Source: a virus
Virus record (IMG/VR): IMGVR_UViG_3300035195_000286
Coordinates: 1-21,236 of that record
Reading direction: 5' to 3' (one strand)
Length of the DNA: 21,236 nucleotides
Shown here: positions 1 to 6,950 of the stretch, in pieces
Position numbering within the stretch: position 1 is the first letter of the stretch
Layout of the letters: each line of letters begins with the position of its first letter
The notes under the pieces: generated by a model
The model's input: the letters and a program-made list of their open reading frames with translations, nothing else
Told to the model about the DNA's origin: nothing
Databases searched by the model: none
Translations under genes and position numbers: made by a program

Positions 1-687
1 AAGTTGATTCATTAAATCAAATACATCTCCGTGGTCTGCTATCAGACTACTGGCACGCTTAGGACCGATTCCATTTACTCCTGGGACATTATCTCCTTTA
101 TCTCCTGTTAAGCACTTAAAAGTTAAGTACATCTCAGGTGGAAAGTCATAATGCTCGTCCCAATTACCTATTGTTGTCTCTTTTCTTGTTACGGTAGAGA
201 ACCGTGATATGTTCTCGGTTATTAGAAGATCCCAGTCTTTATCTGAACTCACCATCCAAATGTCCTGTACACCTACTTCTTCTCTATTAAGAGCTATGAC
301 TGCCGCAATATCATCAGCCTCTACACCATTGTACTTAATAGTAAGATAACCTTTTTCTTTACATAAGTCAATACATTTCTGAAATTCTCCGAGGAAATTC
401 ATAAACTCTTGTCTTTCTTCTTCTGTTTGGTCTGCATACCGTTCTTTACGGTTTGCTTTATACTCTGGGTCTATAGATTTGCGGTAATCACTACCTCCAT
501 CTCCGAGTACTACGATTTCTCCACAATCGTATGATTTTGCAAGACTTTCGATAGTCCTGAGATATTCTACTTTAAAGAACTCTTTCTTTTGATGTTTCCA
601 TCTGAACGCCAAGTTAAGTCCATCAACTACTAACAGATTACCGTTAGGAGTCGGAGGGTTTCCAAGGCTCGTAAATTCTATCGCCAT
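1..687 (-). CDS. 5'-3' exonuclease (FEN/T5 D15-like), C-terminus cut by window edge
   Basis: The frame from the ATG at 687 stays open to base 1 (229 codons), so the C-terminus lies outside the window. It reads as a phage 5'-3' exonuclease/flap endonuclease, which removes primers and resects DNA ends. Visible motifs: an N-terminal metal-binding VVDGLNLAFRW (about residues 20-30), DYRKSIDPEYKANR (about 67-80), acidic GVEADD (about 121-126), SSDKDWDLL (about 148-156), then TGDKGDNVPGVNGIGPKRA (about 194-212), the helix-three-turn DNA-binding motif of the family. The start is supported by AGGA eight bases upstream. The first 44 bases overlap the end of the nuclease gene upstream, suggesting translational coupling. 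It sits last in the recombination operon visible here. Function is clear from motifs; only the tail is unseen. Confidence 0.93.
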   Translation of the reverse strand, partial: MAIEFTSLGNPPTPNGNLLVVDGLNLAFRWKHQKKEFFKVEYLRTIESLAKSYDCGEIVVLGDGGSDYRKSIDPEYKANRKERYADQTEEERQEFMNFLGEFQKCIDLCKEKGYLTIKYNGVEADDIAAVIALNREEVGVQDIWMVSSDKDWDLLITENISRFSTVTRKETTIGNWDEHYDFPPEMYLTFKCLTGDKGDNVPGVNGIGPKRASSLIADHGDVFDLMNQL

Positions 688-1117
688 GTGTCCATTCCTG
701 TTTTTCATGTTCAAGCCACTTCTCCGCTAGGCAAATATAAGCATCAAGCCAAGGCAGATGCATGTACTGTTCTAACTTCTGAGGTTTCCGAACGGTTGAT
801 ACAAAAAATTGTGCATGGTTGGCTTTGAAAAACAGAAGCGGTTCTTGATTACAAAGCTCCGCTTGTTGTCTTGCCTTAGCCCACCATTGCACAAAATTAT
901 TACTTTTGTTGGTAAATATTTTAGTAGTAACTGCGTCGTCCTTGTAAAATTTTACCTCGATTAGGAACTTGTTTATCTTATGTGTAAGATAAAGATCTCC
1001 TTTTATTTTCCCACTACCAGAGCCGGGAGTGCCCACAAATGGTAATTGGGTATGTCTTGTCAACATATTGGCAACTAGTGCCTCGGCTTTTGCGCCTTTT
1101 TGTCTACTATTGACCAC
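644..1117 (-). CDS. Holliday-junction-resolvase-like PD-(D/E)XK nuclease
   Basis: A 157-residue protein starting at GTG 1117. The N-terminal half has the layout of archaeal/phage Hjc-like and VRR-NUC nucleases: a conserved Glu in KAEALVANML (E12), a Gly/Ser-rich GTPGSGSGKIKGDLYL with the catalytic Asp (D41), and LIEVKFYK giving E54-x-K56. The C-terminal half is aromatic-rich with no known motif. Probable role: cleaving branched DNA made during phage replication and recombination, consistent with its place between SbcCD-like genes and a flap exonuclease. The start overlaps the ACP stop by 11 bases and has no evident Shine-Dalgarno, so translation probably couples to ACP. An internal ATG at codon 18 would remove E12, so GTG is preferred. 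Resolvase versus another PD-(D/E)XK nuclease is inference. Confidence 0.72.
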   Translation of the reverse strand: MVNSRQKGAKAEALVANMLTRHTQLPFVGTPGSGSGKIKGDLYLTHKINKFLIEVKFYKDDAVTTKIFTNKSNNFVQWWAKARQQAELCNQEPLLFFKANHAQFFVSTVRKPQKLEQYMHLPWLDAYICLAEKWLEHEKQEWTHGDRIYEPWKPSDS

Positions 1118-1334
1118 AGGTATCGATATATTTAATTAAATTATCGGTATTGTGGAGTTTTAAGTCTACTATTGCGTCATCGTCGATATCTATTTCTAGT
1201 TCATCTTCTAACTGTAGAACAATATCAACCATATCCAAACTATCAGCACCTAACTCAATAAGATCGTCTCCGAGCTGGAGACTGCCTCTGTTTAAGTCTA
1301 ATACTTCTTCTATAATTCTAAATACTGTTTCCAT
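1107..1334 (-). CDS. acyl carrier protein
   Basis: A 75-residue acidic protein with the acyl carrier protein signature LGADSLDMVDIVLQLED; Ser32 in the DSL motif is where 4'-phosphopantetheine is attached. Length and four-helix pattern match bacterial AcpP. It would carry acyl chains as thioesters in the host cytoplasm, after modification by a host phosphopantetheinyl transferase (none is seen here). The ATG at 1334 has GGAG seven bases upstream, overlapping the end of the SbcC-like gene, so both are cotranscribed. It is isolated from any fatty-acid gene and sits inside a recombination operon. A possible partner is the LuxI/FeeM-like acyltransferase at 9558-10151; that family uses acyl-ACP. 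Identity is firm, role in the phage is open. Confidence 0.92.
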   Translation of the reverse strand: METVFRIIEEVLDLNRGSLQLGDDLIELGADSLDMVDIVLQLEDELEIDIDDDAIVDLKLHNTDNLIKYIDTCGQ

Positions 1335-1337
1335 ACT

Positions 1338-3152
1338 TTACTCCAAATGACTTATGTTGTCATCTTTAATAATTTCTATTTTTTCTAGCAATGGGTGTGT
1401 CCAACCATGTGAGACTAGAAAAGTATTGAGTGTTTCTTCTTTAAGTAATACTTCTACTACTTTTTCTTTTCCCTGTTCGTCAAGTGCCTGATTAACCTCA
1501 TCGAGGAACAGCACATTGATCTGACTTCTACTAATAGATGTCATTAGTTTTCGTATTGCAACTAACGTAGCAATATTTACTCTTGCAAGTTCACCACTAG
1601 ATAATGCTAGAATGTCGATAAGTTTACCAGTATCAGTAACTTCTACGTTTAGTTTATCATTCTCTACTACGAAATTGATACTAAATCTACCATCGCTAAA
1701 CTCTGCCAAGTAGTCGTTTGTTAAAGACTCTAGTTCTTTAACGAGGGACTCGATCTTGTATGCGAGTAAGCCGTTTGTACTAAATGCTTTTTTAAGTATC
1801 TCGAGAACTGAAAGTTTATCTTCAATACTGCTGAGTTTGCTGATAATACTATCAAGCTCTTTCTCAAACTGAGCAGTTTGCTCTTGTATAATCTCAATTC
1901 GCGTATTGTGTCTCTCTCTTCTTTCATTTTCTTCTGCTACTTCTTCCAGCTCGTCACGAGCCATTTGAGCTTTCGCCCTAAGCGTTGTAATACTGTCTCT
2001 GATTCTTTCTGGATCGCTAACTTTCGTTGGGAGTCTAGAGTCAATAGAGTTGAAGAGCTGTTCCCAGTCTCTGACTCCTTTGGCTGCACTCCTATGTATT
2101 TTATTTTCATCTTCTAGTTTCTCTAGTTTCTCCTGTTCTTCGTTCATAAACTTAGAACATTGCATTGCCCTTTTATTGTGCTCACTATACCTAGCTTCGA
2201 CAAATTTCATGTCGACTGGTTGTTCACAGGTTGGGCACTCCTGGTCTTCCATGTTTTTTAAGCTTTCATACTTATCACGCATCATTACTTCGTGACTAAG
2301 TTCTGATTTCCAAGCTCCAATAGCGCCTATTACCCCTGCTGTGTCCACAGACTCCGGGTATAGACGAAAATCATCTCTGAGAGAAGTAATGTCTATTGAC
2401 TTCAACTTCTCTAACAAATTATTATTGGTGTTGATTTTTTTATTTTTTTCCGAGATATTTTCAAAGTCTATTTGTAACTGACGTAAAGTCTGTTCGTCTT
2501 TATCCGAGATTTTTGGTAAATCCATTTTGGATAATATCTCTGTAGTCTCTAATTTGTTGTCTGTTAACCATTTAACAATAGTATCTGTTTTAGCAGTCAG
2601 GGCTGTTACTTCCTGCGTTGCACTACGTACTCCTTCCTTGAACACCTCGAAAAATGCGACGTAATCGTCAAGTTTTAATAAATCTATTAAAAACTTCTTA
2701 CGGTTAGTATCTGTCGCAGTTAAGAACTGTAAACTTGTATTAGTATTCTGATAAACAAGTTGGGTGAATGTTTTGAAATCACAACCTAAGACCTCTCCCA
2801 AAGTCTTATAGGTGTTACTAGCAGTATGGCTACTTATATCTTCGCCATTTTTTGTTAGCTTACACTTTAGAGTTGCTCGTCTATTAACTGTGATGTTGTA
2901 GACATCAGTATCAACAGTAAAATCTAGACTAATATCATAGCCTTGATTTATATATCTATTAGCAATATCAGCTTTTTTCACATTCTTACTATTCTTGTTG
3001 AATAATACTTCTTCAAGAATAAGTGGAATAGATGATTTACCTACTCCATTTGTGCCTACTAGCTGTGTTAGATTTGCTTCTGCAAGATCGATTTCATTGT
3101 TTGACCCATAGGAGAAACAGTTATCCCAAGCTAACTTCTGTAGAATAATCAT
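1338..3152 (-). CDS. SbcC/gp46-like recombination ATPase subunit
   Basis: A 604-residue SMC-like ATPase, the large subunit of an SbcCD/T4 gp46-gp47-type nuclease that processes DNA ends. Visible in order: Walker A VGTNGVGKSS (about 32-41); long charged coiled-coil segments (about 165-300 and 315-460); a central zinc hook CPTCEQPV (C306, C309); the ABC signature ALSSGELARVNIATL (about 520-535); Walker B NVLFLDEVNQALDE; and an H-loop in LVSHGW near the C-terminus. It is much shorter than E. coli SbcC (over 1000 residues) but close to T4 gp46 in size. ATG 3152 has AGGAG eight bases upstream and overlaps the SbcD-like gene by 32 bases, so the two subunits are translated together. The assignment is strong. 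Confidence 0.95.
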   Translation of the reverse strand: MIILQKLAWDNCFSYGSNNEIDLAEANLTQLVGTNGVGKSSIPLILEEVLFNKNSKNVKKADIANRYINQGYDISLDFTVDTDVYNITVNRRATLKCKLTKNGEDISSHTASNTYKTLGEVLGCDFKTFTQLVYQNTNTSLQFLTATDTNRKKFLIDLLKLDDYVAFFEVFKEGVRSATQEVTALTAKTDTIVKWLTDNKLETTEILSKMDLPKISDKDEQTLRQLQIDFENISEKNKKINTNNNLLEKLKSIDITSLRDDFRLYPESVDTAGVIGAIGAWKSELSHEVMMRDKYESLKNMEDQECPTCEQPVDMKFVEARYSEHNKRAMQCSKFMNEEQEKLEKLEDENKIHRSAAKGVRDWEQLFNSIDSRLPTKVSDPERIRDSITTLRAKAQMARDELEEVAEENERRERHNTRIEIIQEQTAQFEKELDSIISKLSSIEDKLSVLEILKKAFSTNGLLAYKIESLVKELESLTNDYLAEFSDGRFSINFVVENDKLNVEVTDTGKLIDILALSSGELARVNIATLVAIRKLMTSISRSQINVLFLDEVNQALDEQGKEKVVEVLLKEETLNTFLVSHGWTHPLLEKIEIIKDDNISHLE

Positions 3153-4068
3153 TGTACACTCCTATAATTGGTTTTATCTTTTCTTCTTCTAAATTTAGTA
3201 TATCTCGTAAGTATACTACAAGTTCATCACTCATGGACATATCAGAAGTAAGAGACAATGTAGCTTCTACATGTCGTTTTACAACTTTCTTGTCTAAGAG
3301 TTCTGAGTTCTTAATCTTTGCCAAATCCTGAACGTCGCCTTCGAGTTCGTAAATTGTATGGTCAAAGTCAGTCTGTATCATACTGTCTGGGTCTGATACA
3401 GTTTTTCTGATTAGCTGAGGTAAATCAAGTTCATGCCATGTCCATGACCAATCCTTGTCTATAAGTAAAGCACCTGTCTTTACTCTGTTCCTGTGGAAAC
3501 TGGTTGTCATAGGACTGCCAGGATATACTATGTTTCTTTGAGTATTCTCGTGAGCATGTAAATCTCCAGCAAAGACAGTCTTAAACTTGTCAAACCTTTC
3601 TAATTCTACTTCAGGCATTACATGAGGGGGTATTTCCCCCCTAACATGCGTAAAAAGAATCTCGGCATCTATCGACTCTATACTGTTTTTGCGGTGCAAA
3701 TCAGCATAAGGTAATATAGCCCAATCATCTTGTACATAAGTAGAGTCTATAACCTCTACTAATGCGTTAACATCTGAAGTTGCTTTCTTTAGGTTAGTAA
3801 AGAAAGTCTTATTCTTCCTAGTAGCTTCATGATTTCCGTCATAAATAATAGTAGGAATAGTTACCCTTCTTATAAAATCAAAGTATAGGGTAAGTTCGTC
3901 CATTGAGGGGACTCGATCAAACAAATCCCCGCCAATGATGTGCAAATCACAGTCATTTTCCAACTCAGTAATCTGGTCAAAGAACATAGTGTATCTATTG
4001 GTTGCCCAATCTACAGGTACGTTTTTCTGTCCGAGTTTAATGTGCCAGTCGGCTGTGTATAATATCAT
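3121..4068 (-). CDS. SbcD/gp47-like metallophosphoesterase nuclease subunit
   Basis: A 315-residue calcineurin-like phosphoesterase, the nuclease partner of the SbcC-like ATPase downstream. Metal-site motifs appear in order: MILYTADWHIKLG (D7, H9), IGGDLFDRVPS, YDGNHEA, FTHVRGEI and FAGDLHAHEN. The reading frame is open to 4095, but the ATG at 4068 is chosen because it places the first motif at the N-terminus as in the family and because it forms a 4-base ATGA overlap with the peroxiredoxin stop. The family makes double-strand exonuclease and hairpin endonuclease activities with Mn. It lies in the operon SSB - peroxiredoxin - SbcD - SbcC - ACP - resolvase - exonuclease. The assignment is strong. 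Confidence 0.95.
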   Translation of the reverse strand: MILYTADWHIKLGQKNVPVDWATNRYTMFFDQITELENDCDLHIIGGDLFDRVPSMDELTLYFDFIRRVTIPTIIYDGNHEATRKNKTFFTNLKKATSDVNALVEVIDSTYVQDDWAILPYADLHRKNSIESIDAEILFTHVRGEIPPHVMPEVELERFDKFKTVFAGDLHAHENTQRNIVYPGSPMTTSFHRNRVKTGALLIDKDWSWTWHELDLPQLIRKTVSDPDSMIQTDFDHTIYELEGDVQDLAKIKNSELLDKKVVKRHVEATLSLTSDMSMSDELVVYLRDILNLEEEKIKPIIGVYNDYSTEVSLG

Positions 4069-4577
4069 GCTACGAAGTCGTCTCCTGGTTGCCATTCACA
4101 ACCTGTAAGTCCACCAGCCTGTAAAGACTGTAATGTTCTTAGTACTTCGTTTGCATTTCTGCCTGTATCTAAAGCATTTACTGATACATGCTGTATATAG
4201 CCTTCTGGGTCTATAATGTAAGTGGCTCTAAGAGCTACACCTTCATTATTATCAACTATACCTAACTCTTCAGCTAGGTATAATCCACAGTCAGCAGCTA
4301 AGGTATGGTTGATATTTCGTATTGCTCCAACAGCTGTTTTCCAAGCCATCTTACAATACTCATTATCGCCACTAATACCTATAACTTCAGCATGTTCTAC
4401 AAGTATATCCATACCCGCAATCTCGGTCGGACATATAAAAGTAAAGTCTTTGGGGTAAAAATAAATTACCAACCACTCGCCGTCTACTTCAGACCACGTG
4501 TCGACTTCAACCATTTCATCGTTCAGGTCTACACAGTTAAGTGTGTAAAGCGGAAACTTTTGTCCTACTCCAATCAT
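4065..4577 (-). CDS. 2-Cys peroxiredoxin (AhpC/Prx1-like)
   Basis: A 170-residue thioredoxin-fold peroxidase reducing H2O2 or organic peroxides. The catalytic motif PKDFTFICPTE gives P42, T46 and peroxidatic C49; an active-site Arg is likely R117 in ALRATYIIDPEG. C160 in LTGCEWQPGDDF occupies the resolving-cysteine place of typical 2-Cys enzymes (usually VCPA-W-PG). SGDNEYCKMAW matches the family's S-x-D-x(4)-H-x-A-W region with His replaced by Lys or Cys. It is slightly shorter than bacterial AhpC (about 187). It has 4-base overlaps at both ends, with SSB and the SbcD-like gene, so it is an integral part of the DNA-metabolism operon rather than a loose insertion. It needs a host or phage reductant; the glutaredoxin at 8685-9005 is a possible source. 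Likely role: protecting the infected cell or DNA enzymes from peroxide. Confidence 0.93.
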   Translation of the reverse strand: MIGVGQKFPLYTLNCVDLNDEMVEVDTWSEVDGEWLVIYFYPKDFTFICPTEIAGMDILVEHAEVIGISGDNEYCKMAWKTAVGAIRNINHTLAADCGLYLAEELGIVDNNEGVALRATYIIDPEGYIQHVSVNALDTGRNANEVLRTLQSLQAGGLTGCEWQPGDDFVA

Positions 4578-5200
4578 GATACGTCAAACTCCTCGTCTAC
4601 TGTTTCGTTAGATTCTGCACCTTGAACTTTCTTAAGTAACTCAAGTTGCGCGTCAGCTGTAGGTCTTGGAAGAACGTCGTCCATAGACTTAAGGTCTGCG
4701 ACAAGTTCTTGTTCCCAATCTTCTAAAGCTCTAGGCTTACATTTAAGCATTGCTAATTGATATTCAACATTGAACACCTGTGGGCCAGTCTTCAATCTCT
4801 TGAAGTAAATATCCCAACCAGTAGTCTGGTCTGTAGGATTTCCTAGCTCTTCCATTGCTACTAAAATTTGGTCAAAAAGTTTCCTTTTTAGATTAACCAC
4901 TTTGATACTTTTATCAGAGTAGTCGATACCTTGGACTGCATAAGCCCAACCGCATTTTAGGTCTGGGAAGTAATCTCGAACATGGTCATGCTCGATATTG
5001 TTAAACGTTTCTGAATTTCTGTCAAAAGACAAACATTCCATAGGAATATTCTTGTTGTTCTCTCCTTTGATCCAGTAAACGTATCTTGGAAGTAAGTCAC
5101 CTACTAGTCGTATGTGATGATCTTCCTTGTTGCCAAAGTTGTAAGTCTCAATTTTGGTCTTTTGGGCTGAGCCCTTCGTTGTATTAAAGCCAATAGCCAT
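4574..5200 (-). CDS. gp32-like single-stranded DNA-binding protein
   Basis: A 208-residue protein that fits phage ssDNA-binding proteins of the gp32-like OB-fold type. Supporting features: VGDLLPRYVYWIKGENNKNIPMECLSF (about 33-58), a conserved DYFP...CGWAY stretch, VVNLKRKLFDQILVAMEELGNPTD (about 102-124), TGPQVFNVEYQLAMLKCKPR, and a strongly acidic C-terminal tail ending DEEFDVS, as expected for the partner-recruiting tail of SSBs. The zinc site of T4 gp32 is not obvious. The ATG at 5200 has a strong AGGAG six bases upstream, so high expression is likely. It stands second in the operon after the small gene at 5210-5596 and overlaps peroxiredoxin by ATGA. Role: coating ssDNA during replication and recombination. 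Confidence 0.82.
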   Translation of the reverse strand: MAIGFNTTKGSAQKTKIETYNFGNKEDHHIRLVGDLLPRYVYWIKGENNKNIPMECLSFDRNSETFNNIEHDHVRDYFPDLKCGWAYAVQGIDYSDKSIKVVNLKRKLFDQILVAMEELGNPTDQTTGWDIYFKRLKTGPQVFNVEYQLAMLKCKPRALEDWEQELVADLKSMDDVLPRPTADAQLELLKKVQGAESNETVDEEFDVS

Positions 5201-5209
5201 AATAATCTC

Positions 5210-5596
5210 CTATAATGTCTCCTCGTATTTGAAGTGGATTATTCCATCTCTAATCTCGAGCAGTCTGTTTTGGTTAATAGTGTTCTCACTTACTTGACAG
5301 TAAATGAGATCTAGTGTGGTGTCTTTTGTTTTTGCGTACTCGAAAGAATTACGGAATGAAGCAACACCTACATACTCCGCAACCTCTTTATCGCTAAAGG
5401 CACGCCCTTTTTCAAGTAGTGCAACTGGGTTAACCAGAAAGCTACTACCATGAAAGCTTTTTTCATAAAACCTAAAGGTCTTATCATAATAATTTTTAGG
5501 AATCTTTTTATAAGTCACAATCCTTAGTATGGTTATGATGTCACCAACATTGCCATGGCTTGCTTCTAAAATCTTCTTCCAGTCAAAATATATCAT
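5210..5596 (-). CDS. conserved-looking phage protein of unknown function
   Basis: A 128-residue protein with no family I can name. It begins MIYFDWKKILEASHGNVGDIITILRI, is mixed charged and aromatic, and has no signal peptide or membrane segment. It is the first gene after promoter P2, leading into SSB and the recombination genes, so it is probably an early DNA-metabolism protein. The start is puzzling: the ATG at 5596 lies only two bases after the -10 box of P2 and has no Shine-Dalgarno, so a transcript started at the usual distance from P2 would lack it. Translation may use readthrough RNA from the helicase gene upstream, or a later start such as GTG 5518, which has AAGGA but only two bases away. 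The coding frame is convincing; the N-terminus is uncertain. Confidence 0.75.
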   Translation of the reverse strand: MIYFDWKKILEASHGNVGDIITILRIVTYKKIPKNYYDKTFRFYEKSFHGSSFLVNPVALLEKGRAFSDKEVAEYVGVASFRNSFEYAKTKDTTLDLIYCQVSENTINQNRLLEIRDGIIHFKYEETL

Positions 5597-5598
5597 AT

Positions 5599-5639
5599 AT
5601 TATACCAATTTTTTGAGGGGTTGTCAAGAACTATTTTTT
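5599..5639 (-). promoter_or_regulatory. sigma70-type promoter P2 with conserved upstream box
   Basis: On the minus strand TTGACA (5627-5622) and TATAAT (5604-5599) are separated by exactly 17 bases: a perfect consensus. The 19 bases from the -35 upward (5621-5639, AAAAAATAGTTCTTGACAA) are identical to those of the promoter at 21013-21053. It should be read by host RNA polymerase and drive the 5210 gene, SSB and the recombination operon. The 73-base gap (5597-5669) holds nothing else that I can see. Confidence 0.88.
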
Positions 5640-5669
5640 CCATGTATTTAATTCAAATAAAGTTTCTGA

Positions 5670-6950
5670 TTACTTGATGTTCACCTTATAATCTTGTTTA
5701 ACATAATATCCCATTCGTGCATTAGCCTGCCTACTAGCAGTTTTTCCTAACAAATGTATATCTACTATTTTGGGCTGTATTTTGCCCTCTTTTTTACGAA
5801 TAACCCTACCGATTAACTGTGTAAGAAGTGGTTCGTTGTTTACTGGTGTAGCCAGTATTAGACAACTTAGCACATCTAGAGAGATACCTTCTGAGAAAAT
5901 TGACTGCGTACCAAACAGAATATTTCTGTCAGCACCCATTCTCCTCATAGTATTTTCTCTTTCCGTAAAATCCATGTCTCCGGTTATGCAGACTGCATTT
6001 TCACCAACCAATCGTTGACACACTTTAAGGAATGAGACTCTATCCGATACTACTAGTACCTTATGACCTTCCGCAGCATATGTTGACGCAATCAGAGCAA
6101 TACTATGTATATATTCTTCGTTCTCTGCCAAATGATTGATTCTTTCTGCCCAAGGAGTAAACGATCCGTCAAGGAATCGTATATCACTTTTGATACAATC
6201 TATTTCTGGAATCATGTAGTTTTCTTTAGGCGGTTTATGTACGTTCTGACCAAAGTAATCCCTGAATACTACGTGTCTGCCGTCCTTCCTCTCTAGTGTT
6301 CCTGTTAGTCCCACTTTGAATCTTGCTGGCATTTCGTCTACTATTCGGGTAAACGTCGGCGACGAAACATGGTGCATCTCGTCTAGGATTACTGTCCCGA
6401 ACAAATGTTTTATCTCGTCTATCCTGCGGTATAAACTCTGAATGTTTCCCACTACTATCGGAGACGAAGTGTTGAACTCCCCGCTTCCGATTCTCCCTGC
6501 CTTTATCCCAAAGCATTTTTGTACCTCTTTTTCCCACTGATTACGTAGGTTTGTAGTATGTGTTACTACTAATGTTTTCTGACCAAGCTTAGCAGCTATA
6601 GAAAGACCTGTAAAAGTCTTTCCCCAACTTACCCAAGCGTTAATTATAGCATTGTCTTCTACTGCGTCGTAAACTCTCTGCTGGGACGCACGTAATTTGA
6701 ACTTAAATTCAGGAAACACCGTCGGCGCTTGTACGCGCTTATCGATAATCTCGTAGTCCTCTGGTATCAAATCAATTCGCCCGACAGGTATGGAAACCAA
6801 ACCTTCTTTTAAAGGGCGAATTGTTTTAATTATCATAGGTGGGTCTTGCGGCATACGAGGAGGCAACGTATAAGTCAGCTCCTGCTCTAGTAACCCAAGG
6901 AAACGACTGTCGCCTTGCAACTGTATTCTGTTGCTTATGACTGCCTTCAT
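5670..6950 (-). CDS. SF2 helicase, UvsW-like
   Basis: A 426-residue superfamily 2 helicase resembling T4 UvsW and the DEAD/DEAH-type phage helicases that remodel forks, D-loops and R-loops. Motifs in order: Q/I region FKLRASQQRVYDAV (about 83-96), motif I WVSWGKTFTG, Ia VVTHTTNLRNQW, II ILDEMHHV (DEMH), III GLTGTLERKDG, then in the second RecA domain VLVVSDRVSFL, IV/V GTQSIFSEGISLDVL and VI QLIGRVIRKKEG. Motif I is unusual: the glycine-rich turn before GKT is replaced by VSW. ATG 6950 overlaps the asparagine synthetase-like gene by four bases (ATGA), so it is the last gene of the metabolic cassette transcript and separated from SSB by promoter P2. The assignment as helicase is strong; UvsW orthology is inferred. 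Confidence 0.92.
   Translation of the reverse strand: MKAVISNRIQLQGDSRFLGLLEQELTYTLPPRMPQDPPMIIKTIRPLKEGLVSIPVGRIDLIPEDYEIIDKRVQAPTVFPEFKFKLRASQQRVYDAVEDNAIINAWVSWGKTFTGLSIAAKLGQKTLVVTHTTNLRNQWEKEVQKCFGIKAGRIGSGEFNTSSPIVVGNIQSLYRRIDEIKHLFGTVILDEMHHVSSPTFTRIVDEMPARFKVGLTGTLERKDGRHVVFRDYFGQNVHKPPKENYMIPEIDCIKSDIRFLDGSFTPWAERINHLAENEEYIHSIALIASTYAAEGHKVLVVSDRVSFLKVCQRLVGENAVCITGDMDFTERENTMRRMGADRNILFGTQSIFSEGISLDVLSCLILATPVNNEPLLTQLIGRVIRKKEGKIQPKIVDIHLLGKTASRQANARMGYYVKQDYKVNIK

Noticed and set aside
4069-4095. Longer SbcD-like protein starting at 4095
   Set aside because: The ATG at 4068 places the first metal motif at the N-terminus as in the family and overlaps the upstream stop by ATGA.
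6235-6537. Minus-strand alternate-frame ORF of 100 residues inside the SF2 helicase gene
   Set aside because: It is an out-of-frame shadow of the helicase, with a highly basic, motif-free translation.
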